Source: Sphaerotilus hippei | GTDB lineage: Bacteria; Pseudomonadota; Gammaproteobacteria; Burkholderiales; Burkholderiaceae_C | Assembly: GCF_003201595.1 (NCBI RefSeq) | Contig: NZ_QJJS01000004.1 | Location: 147,862 to 211,861 of the forward strand | Direction: 5' to 3' | Length of the DNA stretch: 64,000 nt | In this document: in pieces, positions 1 to 6,396 of the stretch | Layout of the letters: every line of letters begins with the position of its first letter | Numbering within the stretch: position 1 is the first letter of the stretch | Notes under the pieces: generated by a model | The model's database searches: none | Seen by the model: only the letters and a program-made list of their open reading frames with translations | Told to the model about the DNA's origin: nothing | Translations under genes and position numbers: made by a program

Positions 1-231
1 CTGCTGACCGGCCTGACGCTGGCGGTGGGCGTGGCCACCTGGGTGTTCTCGCCCATCAAGTTCCAGGCCGACATGGGCCTGCTGCTGGCCTTCATGTTCC
101 TGTGGAACATGCTCGGCGCGCTGGTGCTGCTGCCCGCGCTGGCCCACTGGCTGCTCCGGCCGCTGGTGAAGGCCGCCGCGCCGGTGCCGGCCGCGGCCGG
201 CACGGGGGGGATGCAGATGGCGAGGACATGA
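1..231 (+). CDS. RND/MMPL-type permease, C-terminal fragment (5' end outside window)
   Basis: The frame is open from base 1 and stops at 231, giving the last 76 residues of an inner-membrane permease. Two hydrophobic stretches (GVATWVFSP region and LLLAFMFLWNMLGALVLL) match the last membrane segments of the complete permease at 6397-8883. The first 49 codons are identical to that gene at DNA level, after which the short cytoplasmic tails differ completely. Proteins of this group (MMPL/RND superfamily, often beside YCF48-like and DUF1302/1329 genes) are thought to move hydrophobic compounds or lipids. The 5' part lies upstream, so it cannot be judged whether this copy is full length. Confidence 0.85.
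   Translation: MLTGLTLAVGVATWVFSPIKFQADMGLLLAFMFLWNMLGALVLLPALAHWLLRPLVKAAAPVPAAAGTGGMQMART
2..148 (+). repeat. 147-bp exact direct repeat, copy 1
   Basis: Bases 2-148 equal bases 8642-8788 without a mismatch. Identity ends abruptly at 149 (ggcccactgg here, ggcccacttc there). Both copies code for the last membrane segments of RND permeases. Such exactness between otherwise distinct genes points to recent duplication or gene conversion. Confidence 0.95.
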
Positions 232-240
232 TCCGTAAAA

Positions 241-264
241 GATGCTTTTTATTAAAAAAGCATC
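241..264. promoter_or_regulatory. Perfect palindrome upstream of hipBA, probable HipB operator
   Basis: Arms gatgcttttt (241-250) and aaaaagcatc (255-264) are perfect 10-bp inverted repeats around atta. It lies 15 bp before the hipB start. A -10-like tatgat is at 268-273, so the operator would sit in the -35 region and bound HipB would block RNA polymerase. HipB proteins are known to autoregulate through palindromes. It could also act as a hairpin for the upstream gene, but there is no U tract after it. Confidence 0.6.
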
Positions 265-279
265 GTATATGATTCATGC

Positions 280-531
280 ATGGATGCTGAAACCCTTCTC
301 TCCACGCTGGGCACCCAGTTGCGGGCTGCCCGTCAGTCCCGCGGCCTGACGCAGGCGCAGCTGGCCGAGCGAGCGGGCCTGACGCGGCTGAAGATCGGTC
401 AGGCGGAGGCGGGAGCGGGCACGGTGTCGGCCGCGGCCTACGCGAAGATGGCGGCGGCCATGGACCTGGGCTTTCATCTGCTGCCGGTGCGCCGACCGAC
501 GCTCGATGAGCTCGAGGACTTCCTGGGATGA
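280..531 (+). CDS. hipB: HipB-like XRE-family antitoxin / repressor
   Basis: This 83-residue protein is an almost bare helix-turn-helix of the XRE type: residues 8-62 hold LRAARQSRGLTQAQLAERAG followed by a recognition helix (LTRLKIGQAEAG). It overlaps the following hipA gene by 4 bp (ATGA), the usual antitoxin-first arrangement. HipB proteins bind DNA as dimers, repress their own operon and neutralise HipA by complex formation. ATG codons lie at 276, 280 and 284; 280 is the first in frame. The -10-like tatgat at 268-273 would put the transcription start at or next to the start codon, so the message could be leaderless. No clear Shine-Dalgarno is visible. Confidence 0.85.
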   Translation: MDAETLLSTLGTQLRAARQSRGLTQAQLAERAGLTRLKIGQAEAGAGTVSAAAYAKMAAAMDLGFHLLPVRRPTLDELEDFLG

Positions 532-1814
532 GCGTGAGCCTGCCCGCGGCGGCCTTGTCCGTGACGACCCCGGAGGGCCCTGCCGGCGTGCTGGCGCGTG
601 ACCGTCAGGGGTATGTGTTCACCTGCAGTGCGGGTGCGAGCGCTGCGGTGGGGGTCTCGCTGACCATGCCCGTGCGCTTGCGTCCGTACGAACGGGCGGG
701 GCTGCATCCGGTGTTCCAGATGAACCTGCCCGAGGGTTTTCTGCTGGAGCGGCTGCGCCATCGACTCGCCAAGGCCACTGCAGCCGATCCGCTGCTGCTG
801 CTGTCGGTGCTGGGGGGCGAGAACGCGGTGGGCCGCCTGCGTGTGGCCATGCCTCTTGCCCCGTCCAGCACCGGCATGGGCCCGCAGCAGACGGAAACCC
901 TGTCGTCCCTGCTGGCCCATCGGGGGGCCGAGGGCTTGTTCGATCGCCTGGTGGATCGTTACCTGCTGCGCTCCGGACTCAGCGGGGTGCAGCCCAAGGT
1001 GCTGGTGCCCACGCTGATCGAGACTCCTGCTGCCGACCGGTCCGGCGAGTCCGTCTCTCCCGCCTCGAAGGCGTCGGTCCTGACCCGGGATCTGATCGTG
1101 AAGTCCGGCCTGGGTGAGTTTCCAGGCCTGGCGATCAACGAGTTCATCTGCATGACGATGGCCGCGCGAGCGGGCATCGAGGTGCCCGAATTCCATCTCT
1201 CCGATGATCGGCGGCTGTTCGTGATGCAGCGATTCGACCGTCGCGGCGACGGGCAGCTCATCGGTTTCGAGGACATGGCGGTGCTGGCCGGTCGGGATGC
1301 GAGCGACAAGTACAAAGGCAGCTACGAGATGGTGGCACGACTCGTCCAGGCCTTCTGCGCAGCGCAGCACCGTGTCGAGTCCCTGCGGCGCCTGTTCGAC
1401 ATCGTGGCGCTGTCTTGCCTGGTCGGCAATGGTGATGCCCACCTGAAGAACTTCGGTGTGCTGTATGACGGCGTGAGCGACGAGATGGCCGGCTCCGTCC
1501 GCCTGGCGCCGGCTTTTGACATCGTCAACACCACCTGCTATCTGCCCGAGGACAGTCTGGCGCTGGAACTGGCCGGCGGTCGCAGCCTGTTCGCCTCACG
1601 TCAATCCCTGCTGGATTTCGCCCCCGCCTGCCTGTTGACGCCACGCCAGGCCCGTGCGCGCATCGTGCGCCTCATCGAGGCGGCCCATGACGTGATGTTC
1701 GAGTTCGACGAGCTGGCCGCAGAGGTGCCCGGTTTCCGGTCGACGCTGCAGCGCCGTCTGGAGCTGTTCGGGCAGACCTTCCGTGCGCCTGCGGCCGGTT
1801 CCGGGCGATCCTGA
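528..1814 (+). CDS. hipA: HipA-family serine/threonine kinase toxin
   Basis: This 428-residue protein has the length and order of HipA: an N-terminal HipA_N domain (about 15-120), then the kinase domain. Visible motifs are RSGLSGVQPKVLV (about 147-160, glycine-rich/substrate loop region), LIVKSG for the ATP-binding lysine (about 190), GNGDAHLKNFGVL for the catalytic loop (about 304-316) and APAFDIVN for the metal-binding DFD-like motif (about 330). All catalytic elements look intact. HipA kinases phosphorylate targets such as GltX, stall translation and cause persistence; some homologues have other targets. It is translationally coupled to hipB by a 4-bp overlap and converges on the methyltransferase gene with a gap of 5 bp. 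Confidence 0.9.
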   Translation: MSVSLPAAALSVTTPEGPAGVLARDRQGYVFTCSAGASAAVGVSLTMPVRLRPYERAGLHPVFQMNLPEGFLLERLRHRLAKATAADPLLLLSVLGGENAVGRLRVAMPLAPSSTGMGPQQTETLSSLLAHRGAEGLFDRLVDRYLLRSGLSGVQPKVLVPTLIETPAADRSGESVSPASKASVLTRDLIVKSGLGEFPGLAINEFICMTMAARAGIEVPEFHLSDDRRLFVMQRFDRRGDGQLIGFEDMAVLAGRDASDKYKGSYEMVARLVQAFCAAQHRVESLRRLFDIVALSCLVGNGDAHLKNFGVLYDGVSDEMAGSVRLAPAFDIVNTTCYLPEDSLALELAGGRSLFASRQSLLDFAPACLLTPRQARARIVRLIEAAHDVMFEFDELAAEVPGFRSTLQRRLELFGQTFRAPAAGSGRS

Positions 1815-1819
1815 CCGGC

Positions 1820-2767
1820 TCAACCGCGCTGCAGCTCCGGTGCGCGGTAGACCAGCACCTTCAGCGCCCGCTCGGGGGACACGTCCGCGAACTCCGGCGG
1901 GTTCTCGACCCGCTGCACGAAACACAGCTCGGGGGCGAGTTCGTGCATCTGGTCCTGCAGGAAGGCCAGCCCCAGCTCGGGCGCGTTCAGGCACAGCAGC
2001 GCGTGGCCGCCCGGGGCGAGCAGGTCGGGCAGGCGGCGCATCAGGCGGGCGTAGTCCTTGGTGGCGACGAAGCTGCCTTTCTGGTGGCTGGGCGGGTCGA
2101 GGATGATCAGGTCGTACGGGCCGCCGCGGCTGATCTTGCCCCAGGTGGTGAAGATGTCGTGGCCCAGGAAGCTGGCCCCCGCCGCCAGTCCGTTGAGCGC
2201 ATGGTTGCGCTGCCCGATGGCCAGCGCCCCGCGGCTCATGTCCACGTTGACCACCTGCCGCGCACCCGCCTGCAGCGCCACCACCGAGAAGGCGCAGGTG
2301 TAGGCGAACAGGTTCAGCACCTTCATCCGGGCGCGGGCGGCGACATGGCCGCGCACCCAGCGCCGGCCCTCGGCCATGTCCAGGAACAGCCCGTGGTTCT
2401 GGCCGCGCAGCACATGCACCCGGTACCGCGCGCCCTGCTCGAGCACCTCGTGCGGCTCGGGCACTTCGCCGGCCATCAGCCGGGTCTCGCCGTGCCCGGC
2501 GTGGCGGCACTGGTAGACCCAGTTCAGCGGCTGTCCGGGCGCCAGCTGCTGCCAGCGTGCCTGCAGCGCCGCCTGCACGGTGGCCAGCGCCTCGTCGGTC
2601 ATCGGCTCGAAGCTGGTCAGCACCCAGACCGGCGGGAAGGCGTCGAGCGCCCACTGCTCGCAGCCCGGGTGCAGGCCGCCCCGGCCGTGGAAGATGCGGC
2701 GGGCGTCGGTGGGCAGCGGAGCGCAGGCGATGGCGGTGAGCAGGGGCAGCATGGGGTGGAGCGACAC
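1820..2767 (-). CDS. Class I SAM-dependent methyltransferase, RlmI/RlmK-like
   Basis: The 315-residue product contains a Rossmann methyltransferase core: VLNLFAYTCAFSVVAL (motif I, about 150-165), VNVDMSRGAL (motif II) and LIILDPPSHQKGSF (motif IV, about 223-236). The DPPS motif and the NLFAYT signature are typical of the RlmI/RlmK C-terminal domain group that methylates 23S rRNA. It lacks the N-terminal PUA domain of RlmI, so the exact nucleotide target cannot be told. It is a single-gene unit convergent with hipA. Gene type is confident; substrate is inference. Confidence 0.8.
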   Translation of the reverse strand: MSLHPMLPLLTAIACAPLPTDARRIFHGRGGLHPGCEQWALDAFPPVWVLTSFEPMTDEALATVQAALQARWQQLAPGQPLNWVYQCRHAGHGETRLMAGEVPEPHEVLEQGARYRVHVLRGQNHGLFLDMAEGRRWVRGHVAARARMKVLNLFAYTCAFSVVALQAGARQVVNVDMSRGALAIGQRNHALNGLAAGASFLGHDIFTTWGKISRGGPYDLIILDPPSHQKGSFVATKDYARLMRRLPDLLAPGGHALLCLNAPELGLAFLQDQMHELAPELCFVQRVENPPEFADVSPERALKVLVYRAPELQRG

Positions 2768-2853
2768 GCTGCAGAGGCAGGGGCCGGGGCGGGTTCCAGG
2801 GAGCGCGATGGTAGTCCGGTGCCGATCACGTCGGATTCCAGGCGGATGTGACG

Positions 2854-2901
2854 GGGGCTGCAGCCCCTGATGGCGCCAGGAAGATCAGGGTATTCCCTGA
2901 T
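2854..2901. other. Two inverted repeats upstream of the PYP-like gene
   Basis: The gap 2768-3005 holds a 14-bp perfect palindrome ggggctgcagcccc (2854-2867) and a 7-bp-arm hairpin atcaggg-tatt-ccctgat (2884-2901). Either could be a regulator site or a short terminator between the divergent methyltransferase and sensor genes. No U tract is present. No function is assigned. Confidence 0.35.
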
Positions 2902-3005
2902 GATTTGCCGATCTTTTCCTGCCGAAACCCACTTCATGCACCTGCCGCGCGTCCGCAGCGTTCGGCGGCAGGCTCCCTGCCCATCCACTTCCTGCCCGAA
3001 CCGCC

Positions 3006-3398
3006 ATGACCGCGACCCAGTTGAATGCCCTCGCCTTCGACCAGCCTGAGCTGCTGTCTGCCCTCGATGGCCTGGACGATGCCGCCCTCGACGAGGTCAG
3101 CTTCGGCGTGATCGGCTTCGATGCCGAGGGCGTCGTCAGGCGCTACAACAGCACCGAATCGCGTCTGGCGGGCCTGCGCCCGGAGCGGGTGCTGGGCCTG
3201 CAGTTCTTCGGCGTGGTGTCGCAGTGCATGAACAACTACCTGGTGGCACAACGCTTCGAGGACTGCCTGGCCCAGGGCGAGCCGCTGGACGCGATGCTGG
3301 ACTACGTGCTGACGCTGCGCATGAAGCCCACCAAGGTCAAGATGCGCCTGCTGTCGCATCCGGCGCATGACATGCGCTACATCTGCATCCTGAGGTGA
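3006..3398 (+). CDS. Photoactive-yellow-protein-like single PAS domain sensor
   Basis: The 130-residue protein is a lone PAS domain matching photoactive yellow protein (PYP) along its length: LDEVSFGVIGFDAEGVV, RYNSTES, VLGLQFFGVVSQC and MKPTKVKMRLL correspond to the PYP blocks around residues 23-40, 41-47, 57-69 and 100-110. The chromophore cysteine (Cys69 of PYP, here Cys74) and the two residues that hydrogen-bond p-coumarate (Tyr42 and Glu46, here Tyr47 and Glu51) are present at a constant offset. Thr50 and Arg52 of PYP are replaced by Ala55 and Leu57, which would change colour or kinetics. PYP carries p-coumaric acid as thioester; the tyrosine ammonia lyase and CoA ligase needed to make it are not in the window. 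Its stop overlaps the start of the histidine kinase, implying a sensor/kinase pair. It may instead be a PAS domain that has lost the chromophore. Confidence 0.7.
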   Translation: MTATQLNALAFDQPELLSALDGLDDAALDEVSFGVIGFDAEGVVRRYNSTESRLAGLRPERVLGLQFFGVVSQCMNNYLVAQRFEDCLAQGEPLDAMLDYVLTLRMKPTKVKMRLLSHPAHDMRYICILR

Positions 3399-5005
3399 GC
3401 GCCATGTGCCCCACCCATGGTGATGACCGGGACGTGGATGCCGTCCCGATGCCCGACCCGGACGAGCCTTCGCTGGAGCAGGATCACGAGGCGCTGCTGG
3501 CCTTCCTCTACGCCGCCCCGGTCGGCCTGGTGCAGATCGACCCGCGCGGCCAGGTGGAGCTGATGAATGCGGTCACCGCGATGCTGCTGATGCCGCTGTC
3601 CCTGCAGCACGACTGCGGCATGGACAACCTGTTCCACCTGCTGCGCCCCCTGGCCCCGGACCTGAGCGAACGTGTGGCCGCCCTCGGCCCCCGCCAGGGC
3701 CCGGTGTGTGACGACCTGCGGCTGCTGCTGTCGTCACCGGGCGAATCCCCCCGGTACGGCTCGCTGCGGCTGATCAAGCTCGACGCCCAGCGCCTGATCG
3801 CCACCATCACCGACATCACGCAGCAGGTGATGGCCGAACAGGGGCGGCTGCAGGCCGAGGAGCGGCTGCGTTTTGCGCTGGAGGCGGCCCAGGTCGGAGA
3901 CTGGTCGCTCGATCCGGACAGCGGGCGCCTGCAGGGCTCTTCGCTGCACGACCGCTGCTTCGGCCCCGAACCCCTGCCGGCCGACTGGAACCTGGACGCC
4001 CTGCTGGAGCGTGTCCACCCCGACGACCGGGCCGCCGTCCAGCAGGGCCTGGAGAGCGCGCTGCGCGAGAGCAGCGCCTGGCGCAGCGAATTCCGCGTGC
4101 GCTGGTCCGACGCCAGCGTGCACTGGCTGGCCCTGCACGGTCGCCCCTTGCAACGCCCTGGCGGGGCCGTCCAGCTGGCCGGCGTGGTGCTGGAGACCAC
4201 CCCCGAGCGCGAGGCCGACACGATGCGCCAGCGGGCCCGCGAACTGGAGGCCGACAACCGCAGGCTGTCGGACGCCAGCCGGCTCAAGGGCCAGTTCGTC
4301 GCCACGATGTCGCACGAACTGCGTTCGCCGCTGACCTCGATCATCGGATTCACCGAGCTGCTGCGCGGTGGCGTGGCCCCGGCGGGCACGGCCGAGCACG
4401 ACGAGTGCCTCAACCACATCGCGGGCAATGGCCGGCATCTGCTGCAGCTGATCAACGACGTGCTCGACCTGTCCAAGATCGAGGCGGGCAAGTTCGAGTT
4501 CAGGCCGGCGCCGCTGGACCTGGCTCGGCTGGCGACCGAGGTGCGCGACACCATGGCGCCGCAGTGGAAGGGCCGACGGCAGGACTTCGAGCTCGATCTG
4601 CCCGAGGGCCTGGACGGGCTGCACCTGGACGCGTCACGCCTGCGCCAGGTGCTCTACAACCTGGTGTCCAACGCCATCAAGTTCACGCCGGAGGGCGGTC
4701 GGGTGGTGCTGCGTGCACGGGCCCTGCCGCAGGACCGGTTCGAGCTGGAGGTGTCCGACACCGGCATCGGCATCGCCGCGACCGATCTGCCCCTGCTGTT
4801 CACGGAGTTCCACCAGCTCGACAGCGGGGTGGCCCGCACACACGCGGGCACCGGACTCGGGCTGGCCCTGACCCGCCGCATGGTGCAGGCCCAGGGGGGC
4901 GACATCAGCGTCGAGAGCGTGCTGGGCACGGGCACGGTCTTCCGTGTCCGCTTGCCGCGCCGGCATGCCGACGGCGCTCAGCAGGCGTCCACCTCCCTGT
5001 CGTGA
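3395..5005 (+). CDS. PAS-PAS sensor histidine kinase, probable partner of the PYP-like protein
   Basis: This 536-residue protein has no membrane segment. It reads as PAS (about 32-145), a second PAS with PAC-type end (about 155-270), a short coiled coil (about 272-298), HisKA with phospho-accepting His307 in the SHELRSPLTS box, and HATPase_c with N-box NLVSNAIKF, G1 DTGIGI and G2 GTGLGLAL. All kinase boxes are intact. The start is GTG 3395, overlapping the preceding stop (GTGA); ATG 3404 is an alternative. The overlap indicates co-translation and suggests the PYP-like protein feeds the kinase. No response regulator follows, so it must act on a distant partner. Cytosolic location is inferred from the lack of hydrophobic segments. 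Confidence 0.88.
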   Translation: MSAMCPTHGDDRDVDAVPMPDPDEPSLEQDHEALLAFLYAAPVGLVQIDPRGQVELMNAVTAMLLMPLSLQHDCGMDNLFHLLRPLAPDLSERVAALGPRQGPVCDDLRLLLSSPGESPRYGSLRLIKLDAQRLIATITDITQQVMAEQGRLQAEERLRFALEAAQVGDWSLDPDSGRLQGSSLHDRCFGPEPLPADWNLDALLERVHPDDRAAVQQGLESALRESSAWRSEFRVRWSDASVHWLALHGRPLQRPGGAVQLAGVVLETTPEREADTMRQRARELEADNRRLSDASRLKGQFVATMSHELRSPLTSIIGFTELLRGGVAPAGTAEHDECLNHIAGNGRHLLQLINDVLDLSKIEAGKFEFRPAPLDLARLATEVRDTMAPQWKGRRQDFELDLPEGLDGLHLDASRLRQVLYNLVSNAIKFTPEGGRVVLRARALPQDRFELEVSDTGIGIAATDLPLLFTEFHQLDSGVARTHAGTGLGLALTRRMVQAQGGDISVESVLGTGTVFRVRLPRRHADGAQQASTSLS

Positions 5006-5011
5006 CGCAGC

Positions 5012-5036
5012 AGGTTGGGGGGTTAACCCCCAACCT
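5012..5036 (+). terminator. Stem-loop after the histidine kinase gene
   Basis: Arms aggttggggg (5012-5021) and cccccaacct (5027-5036) form a 10-bp GC-rich stem 6 bp after the kinase stop. The following bases (attgacg) are not a U tract, so intrinsic termination is only possible, not certain. Confidence 0.45.
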
Positions 5037-5066
5037 ATTGACGCCATCGAACGGAAAAATGGAAGA

Positions 5067-5087
5067 AAACCATTTAGTGAATGGTTT
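5067..5087. promoter_or_regulatory. Palindrome upstream of the YCF48-RND genes
   Basis: Arms aaaccatt (5067-5074) and aatggttt (5080-5087) with spacer tagtg form a perfect 8-bp inverted repeat about 95 bp before the YCF48-like start. The 9-mer aaaccattt also occurs in the palindrome at 17074-17089 between the LysR and DUF1302 genes. A shared regulator of the two transport loci is possible. Confidence 0.4.
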
Positions 5088-5180
5088 GACCCTCGGTAAT
5101 CTCCGGGACATCGCACAAGCCGAGGCGCACCGTCCGGATCCTTGAACCGGATCAAGCGCCCGCCGCATCCGGAGACCGAC

Positions 5181-6377
5181 ATGATTCCCGTACCGATGGT
5201 GCCCCCGGGCCGCCAGGGCGCAGCCTGGCCCGCCGACCCTTTGCTTCCGCCTTCGCCTTCGACCGAGCTTCGGCCATGCCGCCGCCGCGTGCTCGCCTGG
5301 CTGGCCGCGGGGCTGGCCGGCACGGGTGCCGCGGCCCGTGCGGCCGATGCGGGGCCGGTGCCACCGCCTTCAGCGGGGGCGATCGGCTCCGCGCTCCAGC
5401 GCCCTGCCGTGAGCACTGCGCTGGGGGCCCGGTCGGTGCTGCAGGGCGCCGCACAGGCGGGCCGCCGCCTGGTGGCGGTGGGGGAACGGGGCCTGATCCT
5501 GGTGTCGTCGGACGACGGGCAGTCCTGGCAGCAGCGGCCCTGTCCGGTCAGCACCGGCCTGACGGCGGTGCGTTTCGCGGACGACCTGCACGGCGTGGCG
5601 GTGGGCCATGGCGGCGTCGTCCTGAGCACGCAGGACGGTGGCCAGCAGTGGCGCCTGGTCCTGGAGGGGCTGCAGGCGGCCCGGCTGGAGCGGGAGGCGG
5701 CCCGGGCGCGTGGTGACGCGGCGGCGCTGCGGTCGGCCGAACGCCTGGTGGCCGACGGTGCGGACAAGCCCTGGCTGGACGTGCTGACGAGTGCGCCCGG
5801 GCGGCTGCTGGCCGTGGGCGCCTACGGCCTGGCCCTGGCCAGCGGCGATGGCGGCCTGACCTGGACGAGCTGGCGCGACCGGCTGGACAACCCGCGCGAG
5901 CTGCACCTCTACGGGGTGCGCCAGCGGGGCGAACGGCTGCTGATCGCCGGCGAGCAGGGCCTGGTGCTGCTGTCGGGGGATGGCGGGCGCAGCTTCCGCC
6001 GCCTGGTGCTGCCGTATGCCGGCAGCTTCTTCACCGCCGAGCTGCCGCCGGACGGCAGCCTGGTGGTGGCCGGCCTGCGTGGCAACACCTGGCGCTCGAC
6101 CGACGGGGGCGCGAGCTGGCAGGCGCTGGCCGCGCCGGTGCCGGTGTCCATCGTCGCCTCGGCGCTGGCGCCCGACGGGGCGCTGCTGCTGGCCAGCCAG
6201 GCGGGCCAGGTGCTGCGTGCCGCCCCGGGCGAGCTCGCCTTGCGGGCGCTGCCGCTGCCGCCCCAGCCCCCGCTGACCGGGCTGCTGCCGCTGGCCGGGG
6301 GCCGGCTGCTGACCCTGTCCATCCTGGGGGCTCGACGCCTGAGCCTGTCCGACGCCGTGGCGCCTGCGCCTCACTGA
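5181..6377 (+). CDS. Exported YCF48/BNR-repeat beta-propeller protein
   Basis: The 398-residue protein starts at ATG 5181, chosen over an in-frame TTG at 5142 because ggag lies 7 bp upstream. A signal peptide is visible (CRRRVLAWLAAGLAGTGAAARA, with paired arginines that allow Tat export). The mature part repeats the BNR/YCF48 pattern of G-DGG-SW or DDGQSW blades: SSDDGQSWQ, STQDGGQQW, SGDGGLTW, SGDGGRSF, STDGGASW. YCF48-like proteins in non-photosynthetic Proteobacteria are commonly encoded next to RND/MMPL permeases and DUF1302/DUF1329 genes; they are believed to be periplasmic accessory factors. Here the RND gene follows within 20 bp, so the two are co-transcribed. Molecular role is unknown; the plant photosystem II name does not apply. 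Confidence 0.85.
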   Translation: MIPVPMVPPGRQGAAWPADPLLPPSPSTELRPCRRRVLAWLAAGLAGTGAAARAADAGPVPPPSAGAIGSALQRPAVSTALGARSVLQGAAQAGRRLVAVGERGLILVSSDDGQSWQQRPCPVSTGLTAVRFADDLHGVAVGHGGVVLSTQDGGQQWRLVLEGLQAARLEREAARARGDAAALRSAERLVADGADKPWLDVLTSAPGRLLAVGAYGLALASGDGGLTWTSWRDRLDNPRELHLYGVRQRGERLLIAGEQGLVLLSGDGGRSFRRLVLPYAGSFFTAELPPDGSLVVAGLRGNTWRSTDGGASWQALAAPVPVSIVASALAPDGALLLASQAGQVLRAAPGELALRALPLPPQPPLTGLLPLAGGRLLTLSILGARRLSLSDAVAPAPH

Positions 6378-6396
6378 AGCCCTGTTGCCGCCTGCC

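Noticed and set aside
5181-6377. Photosystem II assembly factor role for the YCF48-like protein
   Set aside because: No photosynthesis gene is present and the adjacent RND permease is the usual non-photosynthetic context.
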